From contig NZ_JBFAPK010000003.1 in NCBI RefSeq assembly GCF_040676675.1, positions 62,001-126,000 of the forward strand: 64,000 bases of DNA. Reading direction: 5' to 3'. The notes beneath the pieces are model-generated. The model was not told the origin of the DNA, did not search any database, and saw only the letters and a program-made list of their open reading frames with translations. Source of the stretch: JBFAPK01 sp040676675 (GTDB lineage Bacteria > Actinomycetota > Actinomycetes > Mycobacteriales > Micromonosporaceae). Shown in pieces: positions 52,899 to 61,124 of this stretch. The first letter of the stretch is position 1, and each line of letters opens with the position of its first letter. A program made the translations under genes and the position numbers.

Positions 52899-54056
52899 GT
52901 GCGCTTCGTACGGACGCTGGGTGGGATGCTGGCCGGACTGCTGGCGGTACCGCTGTTCGCCGTACCGGCGCACGCCGCCGCACCGGTCGACGGCGCGATC
53001 TTCAACAACCCGACGGTCGCCGGCCAGCGGCGGGTCATCGTCGACCACATCATCTCGCTGATCGACGGTACGCCGAGCGGCGAGGAGATCAGCGTCGCGA
53101 TCTACGTGCTCGACGACCCGAACGTGTCGGCGGCTCTGATCCGGGCGGCCCGGGACCGCGGCGTCCGGGTCCGGGTGGTCACCGACTCCACCGGCGCCGG
53201 ACGGGCGGCCACCGTGGCGCTGGCCAACCCGGCCACCGGCCTCGGTACCGACACCTCGGCCGCCTCGTGGTTGACGATCTGTGCCACCGACCGCGCCTGC
53301 GTCTCCGCCGCCCCGGCCAGCGTCAACCCGATCAACCACAACAAGTTCTACCTCTTCTCCCGCACCAACGGTGCCGCCAAGGTGCTGGTGCAGTCCTCGG
53401 CGAACCTCACGGCGCTGAACACCGACAACTACTGGAACAACGCGGTCACCATCGTCGGCAACGCGCCCATCTACGACGCGTACCGGGCGTACTTCGCCGA
53501 CCTGGCCGCGGCCCGGCACGACGACAGCGACTACTACCGGATGACCACCTCGGACCCGGTGAAGTCGTACTTCTTCCCGCGCGCCGGCACCACCTCGGCG
53601 ACCGACACCATCGTCGAGATCCTGGACAACGTGACCTGCCCCGGCAACGATCCGGGCTTCGGCACCAACGCCGGGTACACGAAGATCCGCATCGCCGCGT
53701 TCGCGCTGAAGCGCGAGCCGGTGGCCGAGAAGCTGCGCGCGCTGGCGGCACAGAGCTGCTGGGTCGACATCGTCTACAACGAGATGAGCGCCGGCAGCCG
53801 CACCGCGCTGATCCGGGACCGGATCATGCTGTACGCGCTCGACGACGCCACGAGCCTGGTCCACTCGAAGTACATGCTGATCGAGGGCACGTACGCCGGC
53901 CGGAAGAACACCAAGTGGGTCTTCACGGGCAGCCACAACTACGACGACTCGTCGCTGCGCGAGAACGACGAGGCGCTGCTACGGATCAACTCGGCCGCGA
54001 TTCACGACCAGTACCGCACCAACTTCTTCGCGCTGCGCACCGCCGCCGGCGGCTGA
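52899..54056 (+). CDS. Secreted phospholipase D-like protein (second copy)
   Basis: The 385-residue protein has a signal peptide (RTLGGMLAGLLAVPLFAVPA, cleavage near AHA-AP). The half-sites are H-N-K-F-Y-L-F-S with 'SSANLT' and H-S-K-Y-M-L-I-E with 'TGSHNYDDSSL', the same Ser/Glu substitutions as in the 33657-34916 protein. Similarity runs end to end ('GAIFNNP', 'INHNKF', 'ENDEALL'), so the two are paralogues. The GTG at 52899 follows GGAGGGGG. It is transcribed away from the toxin-like cassette and could be unrelated to it. Confidence 0.82.
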   Translation: MRFVRTLGGMLAGLLAVPLFAVPAHAAAPVDGAIFNNPTVAGQRRVIVDHIISLIDGTPSGEEISVAIYVLDDPNVSAALIRAARDRGVRVRVVTDSTGAGRAATVALANPATGLGTDTSAASWLTICATDRACVSAAPASVNPINHNKFYLFSRTNGAAKVLVQSSANLTALNTDNYWNNAVTIVGNAPIYDAYRAYFADLAAARHDDSDYYRMTTSDPVKSYFFPRAGTTSATDTIVEILDNVTCPGNDPGFGTNAGYTKIRIAAFALKREPVAEKLRALAAQSCWVDIVYNEMSAGSRTALIRDRIMLYALDDATSLVHSKYMLIEGTYAGRKNTKWVFTGSHNYDDSSLRENDEALLRINSAAIHDQYRTNFFALRTAAGG

Positions 54057-54155
54057 CCGGTACCCCACCAGGCCGGGCCGGTGCCCATCGTCTCCGGTCA
54101 ACGGGGCAGGCGGACCCGGCCCTGACCCGTGTCCGAGCAGCGGCACACTAGGCCC

Positions 54156-54545
54156 GTGCGCCTGTACCTGTCGTCGTTGCGCACCGGAGCAGACCCTGAC
54201 CAGATTGTCGCCCTGGCCGGCGGCGCTCGGCGCACCGCGCTGATTCCGAACGCGCTCGACGGGCTGTCCGCCCGGGCCCGTGAGGCCAGCCTGCGCCGCG
54301 ACGTCGATGACCTCGGCGCCGCGGGCCTCGACGTCACGATCGTCAACCTACGCGAGCCGGGCATGGTGTCCCGCCTTGCCGACCACGACATCGTGTGGAT
54401 CCGCGGTGGCAACGTGTTTGTGCTGCGTCGGGTGCTGGCCGACGCCGCAGCCGACAAGCTGCTCGTCGACCTGGTTCGCCGCGACGCGGTGGTATACGGC
54501 GGCTACACTACCGGCGGACGTCCCAGCCCCCCCCGGATCCCGTGA
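54156..54545 (+). pseudogene. Truncated peptidase E (S51-like)
   Basis: The product reads like dipeptidase E: 'VRLYLSSLRTGADPDQIVALAGG', 'TALIPNALDG', 'VTIVNLREPGMVSRLADHDIVWIRGGNVFVLRRVLA'. It stops at ~129 residues, just where the catalytic segment 'YGGYSAGA' should be. Here it reads 'YGGYTTGG', so the nucleophile Ser is Thr, and the rest of the ~200-residue fold is absent. Downstream frames show no convincing remainder, which suggests a deletion joining this remnant to the SUFU locus. The GTG at 54156 is the natural start. Confidence 0.7.
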
Positions 54546-54648
54546 CCGCTCGCCCGAGAACGAGCGCATCCCATTATTGATCAAAAGCCGCCACACGAGG
54601 TGGTGGCCGCGCTGCTCACGCCGATACTCCGTGTGGTTAGGTCTCCCG

Positions 54649-55689
54649 GTGACCTCCGACGCAACGGGCTGGGACGCCATCGACCAGGCCCTCGAAAACC
54701 TGTACCCGGGTATCGAGCCGCAGCACTACGCCACGCTGCTCAAATTCCGGCTCGGTGGGCCGGATCCGCTCGACGGGATCAGCTTCTACCCGCGTACCGA
54801 GCCGGTGCCACACTGGCACGCCGTCACGTACGGGATGAGCGAGCTGTACGAGAAGGAGTCGGAGAACCTGGAGGAGTCCGGCTGGGGCTTCGAGTTCACC
54901 TTCCGGCTGCGCCGCGACCCGGAGGAGACCGAGCCGCCGGTCTGGGCGGCGAACTTCCTCCAGAACCTGGCGCGCTACGTTTTCGACACCGGTAACTGGT
55001 TCGAGGCCGGGCACCACATGGACCTCAACGGCCCCATCGCGCTGGAGCGGGCGACGGAGATCCGGGCGATCGCGTTCGCCGAGGACCCGGAGCTGGGTAC
55101 CATCGACACGCCGCACGGGAAGGTGGTGTTCCTCCAGGTAGTGGGGATCACCCCGGACGAGTACGCCGCCACCCAGTCGTGGAGCGTGACCCGGATGCTG
55201 GAGCTGGCCGCGGAGCACCTGCCGCTGCTGGTGACGGACCTGGACCGGCGCTCGTTGACGGACGACCCGGCGGTCGCCGCGGCGGTGGAGGAGGGCCGGC
55301 GGCGCGAGGGGTCGGCGACGGGGAGCCTGGCGGTGGCCGAGTTCCGCTGGGAGCGGTCCGGCGACGAGACGCGGCTCGTGGTGGGCGCCCACATCGCCGA
55401 GCGGGTCGGTCAGACGCTGCTGGGCCGGTTGCCGTTCGACCGGCAGCTGGACCTGCGCGGCCCCGACGGCGCGGTGTTGTTCCGCCCCGGCGCGGCCTTC
55501 GAGGGTACGGAGCGGGAGAACGGCTGGCTGGAACTGGTACTGCCCGCCCCGGTGCTGGACGGGCTGGTCGAGGTGCTGGTGCCGCGCGCCGGTGCCCGTC
55601 CCGTACCGGGCGCCCCGAACCTCGTCGTGGAGATCGAGGTTTCGCGGATCCGGGACGAGGACGGCAACGTGGTGCAGACGGTCGGCTGA
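54649..55689 (+). CDS. Suppressor-of-fused (SUFU) domain protein
   Basis: The 346-residue protein has the bacterial SUFU signature: 'WDAIDQALENLYPGIEPQHYATLLKFRLGGPDPLDGISFYP', 'HWHAVTYGMSELYEKE', 'GWGFEFTFRLRR', 'NLARYVFDTGNWFEAGHHMDLNGPI' and 'VVFLQVVGITPDEY'. The C-terminal ~120 residues form an additional beta-rich domain. In bacteria SUFU-superfamily proteins are known immunity proteins in polymorphic toxin systems. This one lies 2.2 kb from the toxin-like gene, but on the opposite strand. The GTG at 54649 is the likely start; the upstream open frame overlaps the peptidase E remnant. A very strong terminator follows. Confidence 0.85.
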   Translation: MTSDATGWDAIDQALENLYPGIEPQHYATLLKFRLGGPDPLDGISFYPRTEPVPHWHAVTYGMSELYEKESENLEESGWGFEFTFRLRRDPEETEPPVWAANFLQNLARYVFDTGNWFEAGHHMDLNGPIALERATEIRAIAFAEDPELGTIDTPHGKVVFLQVVGITPDEYAATQSWSVTRMLELAAEHLPLLVTDLDRRSLTDDPAVAAAVEEGRRREGSATGSLAVAEFRWERSGDETRLVVGAHIAERVGQTLLGRLPFDRQLDLRGPDGAVLFRPGAAFEGTERENGWLELVLPAPVLDGLVEVLVPRAGARPVPGAPNLVVEIEVSRIRDEDGNVVQTVG

Positions 55690-55714
55690 CGACGCGCGGA
55701 CCGGTACGGAGACC

Positions 55715-55742
55715 GGCCCCCAGCCCGTACCGGCTGGGGGCC
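55715..55742 (+). terminator. 11-bp perfect hairpin after the SUFU gene
   Basis: The arms ggcccccagcc (55715-55725) and ggctgggggcc (55732-55742) enclose a six-base loop, 25 bases past the stop codon. It lies between convergent genes and could serve both. Confidence 0.85.
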
Positions 55743-55842
55743 CGTCGTTTCGTGGCGGACTCGGCGAAGCGCTCCCCCGCCGGCGGGAGCGCGCCCGCGG
55801 AGGCGAAGCGCTCCCGCCGGTGAGGGGCCCGGCCGACGGTGC

Positions 55843-57069
55843 CTAGGGGGCCGTTTCCGTCCAGGTGACCGGCAGTTCGTGGACGCCGTAGATGTTCATG
55901 TCGGTCCTGAGCCGCACCGCGCCGGCGGGGACGGCAAGCTGGAGGGTCGGGAAGCGACGCAGCAGCCCCGCGAAACCGGCGCGCATCTCGATGCGGGCCA
56001 GCTGCTGGCCGAGGCACTGGTGGATGCCGTGGCCGAAGGCCTGCTGACCGCGGACGTTGCGGTGGATGTCCAGGGTGTCGGGATTGTCGAAGCGCCGGGG
56101 GTCGTGGTTGGCTGCCAGCAGCGAGACGACGACGGTCGAGCCCTTGCCGATGGTCTCCCCGCCGACTTCGATGTCCTCCGTGGCGTAGCGGTAGAGGGTG
56201 TCGACGACGGACAGGTAGCGCAGGAGTTCCTCGACGGCGTTGGGCAGCAGGTCCGCACCGGCGCGCAGTTCGGCCAGTTGCTCGGGGTGCTCCAGGAGCG
56301 CGAAGGTGCCCAGTGCCAGCATGTTGGCGGTGGTCTCGTGACCCGCGAGCAGCAGCAGGAAGGCACAGCCGACCAGTTCCTCGACGCTGAGGTCGTCATG
56401 CCGGGCCAGGTCGGACAGGATGTCCTCGCCGGGGTCGGCGCGTTTGCGCGTGACCAGCTCGGAAAGGTAGGTGTTCAGCGCGACCCACGCGGCCATCTTC
56501 TCGTCGAGCGTCACGTCCCTGACCAGGAACCTGGCGGAGTTGACCTGGAAGGTCTCCCGGTCCGCGTACGGGACACCGAGCAGTTCGCAGATCACCAGCG
56601 AGGGCACCGGCAGCGCGAACTCCTTGACCAGGTCGACCGGCGGGGTGAGGCGCGCCAGTTCGTCCAGTTGCCGCTCGACGATGTCGATGATGTGCTCTTC
56701 CAGCATCTTCATCCGCTTGACCGTGAAGGCGCCGGTCAGCCTGCGCCGCAGCCGGGTGTGGTCCGGCGGGTCCATGCTGATGAAGACGCCCGGCGGCTGC
56801 GGGGACGGTTCCGTCATGACGGGCATGCCGGGAGTCTCGTACGGCAGGTGGAGGATGCCGAGGTCCTGGCGGGAACTGAACCGGGTGTCGGCCATGACCT
56901 GCCGGACCGCGTCGTAGCCGGTGACGAGCCAGCCCTCGTGACCGTCGGGAAAGATCATCGGACTGACCGGGTGAGCCGCCCGCAACCGGGTGATCTCGCG
57001 CGGTGGGTCGAAGGGGCCCGCATCGCGTTCCATCGGGAGGCCGTGCGGGACGGGGACGGTTCGACTCAT
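55843..57069 (-). CDS. Cytochrome P450
   Basis: The 408-residue P450 has the I-helix AGHETT (242-247), the E281-x-x-R284 pair and the heme loop FGHGIHQCLGQ with the thiolate Cys352. The overall pattern ('DPPDHTRLRRRLTGAFTVKRMK') is of the CYP105/CYP107 type that hydroxylates natural products or xenobiotics. The ATG at 57069 has GAAAGGAAA upstream. No ferredoxin gene is adjacent. Its upstream 320-base region is AT-richer near the start and probably holds the promoter. The substrate is unknown. Confidence 0.92.
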   Translation of the reverse strand: MSRTVPVPHGLPMERDAGPFDPPREITRLRAAHPVSPMIFPDGHEGWLVTGYDAVRQVMADTRFSSRQDLGILHLPYETPGMPVMTEPSPQPPGVFISMDPPDHTRLRRRLTGAFTVKRMKMLEEHIIDIVERQLDELARLTPPVDLVKEFALPVPSLVICELLGVPYADRETFQVNSARFLVRDVTLDEKMAAWVALNTYLSELVTRKRADPGEDILSDLARHDDLSVEELVGCAFLLLLAGHETTANMLALGTFALLEHPEQLAELRAGADLLPNAVEELLRYLSVVDTLYRYATEDIEVGGETIGKGSTVVVSLLAANHDPRRFDNPDTLDIHRNVRGQQAFGHGIHQCLGQQLARIEMRAGFAGLLRRFPTLQLAVPAGAVRLRTDMNIYGVHELPVTWTETAP

Positions 57070-57388
57070 CACGTTTCCTTTCGAGAGGTTGTGCGACCAC
57101 GAACGCCGACGGACCCGACCTGCGGATGGCATGGCTCGGACACCGAACATGCCGGAGACATGGTCGGCGGGCGTGCCTCGTGCGTGTCCGTGGATGGTCG
57201 AGGACGGCGGGGTGCGCGGCAGGATGAGCCGATCGCTGTCGCGTGGCGGGCGGTGCCGCCCGCGCTGCCACCGGACCCCGTCCGTGGTGTTCGGGCGGCG
57301 TGCTCACCGCACGGTGGCCGACGCGACCCTGTCGAGGTTCCGCACCGGATCTCCGGGCGGGGAATGGTTGTTCCGGGGCGGGGCAGGT
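57070..57388. other. Intergenic region between P450 and DUF4097 genes
   Basis: No gene was supported. A GC hairpin with gcgggcgg (57246-57253) and ccgcccgc (57256-57263) could end the DUF4097 transcript. The right end near 57100 should contain the P450 promoter. Confidence 0.4.
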
Positions 57389-58234
57389 TCAGGAGCGGCG
57401 GATGGTGATGTCGCCGTAGGAGGTACGGCCGCGTACCTCGACGGTGCGGGTGGTGTCCGCGGGCGGGGTGGTGTTCTCCAGCAGGTTGCGCATCTGCCCG
57501 AACGCGGTGTTGACCTCCAACCACGCCGCCGTACCCTCGGCGATGCCGATGTCCAGGTCCCCCATCGCGGTGGCCAGCACCACCTGACCACGGACCACCT
57601 GACCCAGACGGATACCGCCGTTGGACGTCTTCGCGTCCACACCGGCACCGGCCCGCTCGATGAGGATGTCGCCGTTGGCCGCCCGGACCCGCACGTCCCC
57701 GGACACCGCGTCGATACGCGTCTCGCCGTTGGAGTTCTTCACCACGACGCCGCCGGCGACCCGCCCGAGCCGTACCCGACCGGAACCGGTGTGCACCTCC
57801 GCGTCCCCATCGACACCCTCGACCGTGACGTGACCGGCCGAGGTGTCCAACCGCAACCCACCCGTACGTTCCACCGAAACGTTGCCCGCCGAGGTCTTGA
57901 ACCGGCACGACCCGAGCCGACCCGTACCCCGCACATCCCCCACCTGCGTCTCCACCGACACCTGCGAACCCGCGGGCAGCGCGATGGACACCTCCACCGA
58001 ACGGGACCGACGGGAGAAGTCGAACGCCCGCACCTTCGGCCCGGTCACCCGCAACACCCCGTTGGCGTAGTCGACCCGCACCTGCCCCGCGGCGTGCACA
58101 TCGGACTCGTCGGACTCATCACTGGGACGGACCTCGACGACCGTGTCACCACGATCACCCGCGGCGATCCGCACCTGCCCGACACCGAACTCGGCGATGA
58201 CCGAGATCGGCTCGGGCGTCTCGTAACGTGGCAT
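57389..58234 (-). CDS. DUF4097-family beta-repeat protein
   Basis: The 281-residue protein is built of repeated short strands of 'G-x-V-x-V-x-x-x-x-G' type ('TSAGNVSVERTGGLRLDTSAGHVTVEGVDGDAEVHTGSGRVRLGRVAGG'), the beta-helix-like DUF4097 family. It has no signal peptide or membrane segment, so it is probably cytoplasmic. In actinomycetes such proteins are often linked to small DNA-binding partners, as here with the ribbon-helix-helix gene 96 bases upstream. The ATG at 58234 has CAGGAGGTGG upstream. The molecular function is unknown. Confidence 0.85.
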   Translation of the reverse strand: MPRYETPEPISVIAEFGVGQVRIAAGDRGDTVVEVRPSDESDESDVHAAGQVRVDYANGVLRVTGPKVRAFDFSRRSRSVEVSIALPAGSQVSVETQVGDVRGTGRLGSCRFKTSAGNVSVERTGGLRLDTSAGHVTVEGVDGDAEVHTGSGRVRLGRVAGGVVVKNSNGETRIDAVSGDVRVRAANGDILIERAGAGVDAKTSNGGIRLGQVVRGQVVLATAMGDLDIGIAEGTAAWLEVNTAFGQMRNLLENTTPPADTTRTVEVRGRTSYGDITIRRS

Positions 58235-58330
58235 GACTGTCCCCACCTCCTGGGTAGACGACTCGCCCCCCGGGCAGACCACACAGAAGGGGGACGCGAG
58301 GAAAAGAAGAGAACGAGAAAGAGAAGCGGG

Positions 58331-58858
58331 TCAGCGCACCCAGCCGGTGAAGCTCTGCTTGCTACGTTTCCCACCGCCGAACGGCTCCGGACGCTGCTCC
58401 CGCTCGGAGCGCTGCAACGCGGCCGCCGCCGCCCGACTCAGCCAGGCGTTGACCGAACGCCCCTCCCTGGCCGCGGCCTCCTCGACCGCCGCCTTCAACT
58501 GCTCAGGCATCCGCACATTGATCCGCGCCGCCGGACCCTCCTCGGCGAACAACAGATCACCATCCACACCGCCCCCGGTCGCGGCCGTCTCACCGGAGGA
58601 CTCGCGAGGATCCGTCGGCGGCACGGTCACCACGAAATCCGGCTCACGCCCCCGCAAACGCAACTGCACCGAACCCGGCGCCAGATCCCGAGTGATCTCA
58701 TCCGCGGCGTCCGACAACGCCTCCAACAACGTCATCCGGATCGCCGACTCCAACGATCCGGCCAGCCGCTCGACCAGCGCACGCGCCTCGTCACCGCCGG
58801 CCTCGGCGAGGGTGGCGAACTCACGCCCGAGGCTGCTCACATACCCGGTCAACTCCAT
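58331..58858 (-). CDS. HicB/Arc-type ribbon-helix-helix regulator
   Basis: The 175-residue protein has a helical and beta N-terminal part. The C-terminal ribbon-helix-helix reads 'ARINVRMPEQLKAAVEEAAAREGRSVNAWLSRAAAAAL' (~residues 116-155), the HicB/Arc pattern with RMP and N-A-W-L. A basic tail follows ('GGKRSKQSF'). Such proteins act as DNA-binding antitoxin-like regulators; no HicA toxin is visible. Instead the gene leads into a DUF4097 gene, probably in one transcript. The ATG at 58858 is immediately downstream of a repeat array that is likely its own operator. Confidence 0.85.
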   Translation of the reverse strand: MELTGYVSSLGREFATLAEAGGDEARALVERLAGSLESAIRMTLLEALSDAADEITRDLAPGSVQLRLRGREPDFVVTVPPTDPRESSGETAATGGGVDGDLLFAEEGPAARINVRMPEQLKAAVEEAAAREGRSVNAWLSRAAAAALQRSEREQRPEPFGGGKRSKQSFTGWVR

Positions 58859-58867
58859 GACGCCATC

Positions 58868-58920
58868 ATGGCACAATGATGGCACACAGACAAGCCGAAA
58901 TGGCACAGGGCCCGTGCCAT
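58868..58920. promoter_or_regulatory. ATGGCACA repeat array, probable RHH operator
   Basis: Three direct copies of ATGGCACA occur at 58868-58875, 58879-58886 and 58900-58907. The last forms, with GTGCCAT (58914-58920), a nearly perfect 21-bp palindrome centred on GGGCCC. The array lies 10-62 bases upstream of the RHH start codon, where autoregulatory operators of this family usually sit. The rest of the gap up to 59165 is AT-richer, with a TTACATGTAA palindrome near 59068, and should contain the divergent CehA-like promoter. Confidence 0.7.
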
Positions 58921-59164
58921 GCCTGGGGGCACCCGATCGGGCCGGCGGCCCATGATCATGCCTTGCCCACCGCCACCCGAACGCCAGGCGTGCCACCGGG
59001 CACGGTCAAGGGAAGATCGACACGCCCCTGTTGAGCTGCCCGTTCGCCATGAATAGTCAAGATCGACATTACATGTAACGCATGGTTACTGTTCACCGCG
59101 TCGTGGTTTGGCCGTCCGCTTGACCCGCTTAGCGTCGGGGCCGATCACCTATGCGGAGGAAAGC

Positions 59165-60676
59165 ATGTCGAATATCGATCTGACCCGGCGCAACCTGCTG
59201 CGGGTCGGCGGGGTCGTGGCCGCCGGTGCCGCGGTCAACTTCCTGCCCAGCGTGGCGTTCGCCAGCCCGCCGTCCGGTACCGGTCAGCAGACCAAGACCG
59301 TCACCGGCACCTTCACCCCGAGCATTTCCGACTGGTACTACCTGCCCGTGCAGGTGCCGAAGGGCGTCAACCAGATCGACGTCAGCTACACGTACGACAA
59401 GCCCGCCGTACCGGCCGGAACCCGCGGCAACGCCTGCGACGTCGGCATGTTCGGCCCGGAGGGGTACGACCTCGGCAACGCCAAGGGCTTCCGGGGCTGG
59501 TCGGGCGGCTTCCGCAACTCGTTCTCGATCAGCGCCACCGAGGCGACCCCCGGCTACCTGGCCGGACCGATCAAGCCGGGCACCTGGCACGTGATCCTCG
59601 GCCCCTACACGGTCGCGCCGCAGGGCCTGAACTACTCGGTGACGATCACCCTGCACTTCGGCCCGCAGGGCGCACCGTTCCGGGCCAACCCCGCCCCGGC
59701 CAGCGCCCCGGCCAAGCAGCGCGGTCGCGCCTGGTACCGCGGCGACTGCCACCTGCACACCGTGCACTCCGACGGCCGCCGTACGCCCGACCAGCTCGTC
59801 GCCGACGCGCGCGCCGCAGGCCTCGACTTCATCGTCTCCACCGAGCACAACACGCCCAGTGCCCACCTCCAGTGGGGCAACTACGCCACGGACGACCTGC
59901 TGATCATCAACGGTGAGGAGGTCACCACCCGGTCCGGCCACTGGCCGGCGATCGGCCTGCCGGCCGGCGAGTGGATCGACTGGCGGTACCGGGCGGGCGA
60001 CCCCGCCGACTTCCGGCACTTCGTCGACCGGGTGCACAAGCTCGGCGGTCTGGTGACGGCCGCGCACCCGTTCGCGAACTGCTTCGGCTGCACGTACGAG
60101 TTCGCCTACGAGATCGCCGACCTGGTCGAGGTCTGGAACGCGCCGTGGACCGACGACGACCAGGCGTCGGTCACCCACTGGGACGGGCTGCTGCGTAGCG
60201 GGCGCTTCATCCCGGCCATCGGCAACTCCGACGCGCACAACCCCGACCAGGTGGTCGGCAAGCCGCACACCGTCGTCCTCGCCGACAGCCTGCGCAAGGA
60301 GCACCTGCTGGCCGGCCTCAAGGCGGGCCGGTCGTGGCTGGCCGAGTCCTCGGCGGTGCAGCTCTCCTTCACCGCGAGCGTCCCCGGCCGCACCGCCGAC
60401 ATCGGCGGCCGACTGCCGGTCGAGATCGGGACCCCGGTCACCGTCACGGCCGTGGTCGCCGGCGTTCCCGGTACGACCGTGACGATCCTCGACCAGCTCG
60501 GCCCCGAGCACAGCGAGACGGTGCCGGAGTCCGGTACCGCCACGGTGACCTGGACCACGTACCCCCGCTACAGCCGCTGGGTGCGCGCCGAGGTGCGCCG
60601 CCCCGCGGCCGGGTCGAGCCCGCTCACCGCGCCGATGGTGGCGATGACCAACCCGATCTTCCTCGGCCGGGACTGA
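59165..60676 (+). CDS. Tat-exported PHP-type hydrolase (CehA/McbA family)
   Basis: The 503-residue protein has a twin-arginine signal (LTRRNLLRVGG, then a hydrophobic stretch, cleavage near AFA-SP). A beta-rich N-terminal domain of ~120 residues follows, then a PHP domain starting 'GDCHLHTVHSDGRRTP' with metal ligands H196, H198 and H201. Next come 'STEHNT', 'AAHPFANCFGC' and 'GNSDAHNPD'. CehA/McbA proteins are metal-dependent hydrolases of phosphoesters, carbamates or similar compounds. The ATG at 59165 has GGAGGAAAG upstream. It is convergent with the small gene at 60732. Confidence 0.88.
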   Translation: MSNIDLTRRNLLRVGGVVAAGAAVNFLPSVAFASPPSGTGQQTKTVTGTFTPSISDWYYLPVQVPKGVNQIDVSYTYDKPAVPAGTRGNACDVGMFGPEGYDLGNAKGFRGWSGGFRNSFSISATEATPGYLAGPIKPGTWHVILGPYTVAPQGLNYSVTITLHFGPQGAPFRANPAPASAPAKQRGRAWYRGDCHLHTVHSDGRRTPDQLVADARAAGLDFIVSTEHNTPSAHLQWGNYATDDLLIINGEEVTTRSGHWPAIGLPAGEWIDWRYRAGDPADFRHFVDRVHKLGGLVTAAHPFANCFGCTYEFAYEIADLVEVWNAPWTDDDQASVTHWDGLLRSGRFIPAIGNSDAHNPDQVVGKPHTVVLADSLRKEHLLAGLKAGRSWLAESSAVQLSFTASVPGRTADIGGRLPVEIGTPVTVTAVVAGVPGTTVTILDQLGPEHSETVPESGTATVTWTTYPRYSRWVRAEVRRPAAGSSPLTAPMVAMTNPIFLGRD

Positions 60677-60679
60677 CGG

Positions 60680-60708
60680 CGCGGGCCCGTCCCCCGGGCG
60701 GGCCCGCG
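60680..60708. terminator. Bidirectional GC hairpin
   Basis: The arms cgcgggcccg (60680-60689) and cgggcccgcg (60699-60708) sit between the convergent CehA-like gene and the small gene at 60732 and could terminate both. Confidence 0.65.
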
Positions 60709-60731
60709 AGGCCCCTGGTACGGGTGCGTGC

Positions 60732-60938
60732 CTACGCGGCGCGTACCCGTACCCAGCGGCCCCGGTCGGCCACCGCGAACGGGGTCGTCTCGGCGGCGAT
60801 CCGCCCGGGCCGCAGGTAGGCGAGCGGACCGGGTCCGGTGGTGCGCGGCCGGTCCGGACCGGAGCGCTTCTCGTCCGCGCGCCCGAGATCGGTAGAGATC
60901 GGGCCGTTGCCCGGTTTCCAGGTCGTGGTGACCGCCAT
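60732..60938 (-). CDS. Small protein of unknown function
   Basis: The 68-residue product 'MAVTTTWKPGNGPISTDLGRADEKRS...' is polar, Pro/Gly/Arg-rich and probably disordered; no domain is recognised. The ATG at 60938 is preceded by GGGAGGAG seven bases upstream, the best argument that it is real. Just upstream lie GGCCGGT direct repeats (60960-61000). The open frame to 61055 adds only repeat-derived residues. Confidence 0.55.
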   Translation of the reverse strand: MAVTTTWKPGNGPISTDLGRADEKRSGPDRPRTTGPGPLAYLRPGRIAAETTPFAVADRGRWVRVRAA

Positions 60939-61071
60939 CGCATGCTCCTCCCGCGCGTCGCCGGTTGCCGGGGGCCGGTGGCCGGTGGCCGGTGGCCGCC
61001 CTGGCGTACCGGCCAATTGCAGCACCGTGGGCTGTGCCCCGGCTCCACGGAACATGCGAGAGAGGTGAGAG

Positions 61072-61117
61072 CCGGCGGGTCGGGGCGTCTTCGGACGTGC
61101 CCGGCGAGACCCGCCGG
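61072..61117 (-). terminator. Large hairpin after the sulfotransferase gene
   Basis: The arms ccggcgggtc (61072-61081) and gacccgccgg (61108-61117) enclose a second, imperfect internal hairpin around a TTCG loop (61083-61102). It lies 7 bases beyond the sulfotransferase stop. Confidence 0.7.
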
Positions 61118-61124
61118 ACTCGGC

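Noticed and set aside
58331..58858. Classical HicAB toxin-antitoxin system
   Set aside because: No HicA-type small toxin gene lies beside it; the downstream gene is a DUF4097 protein.
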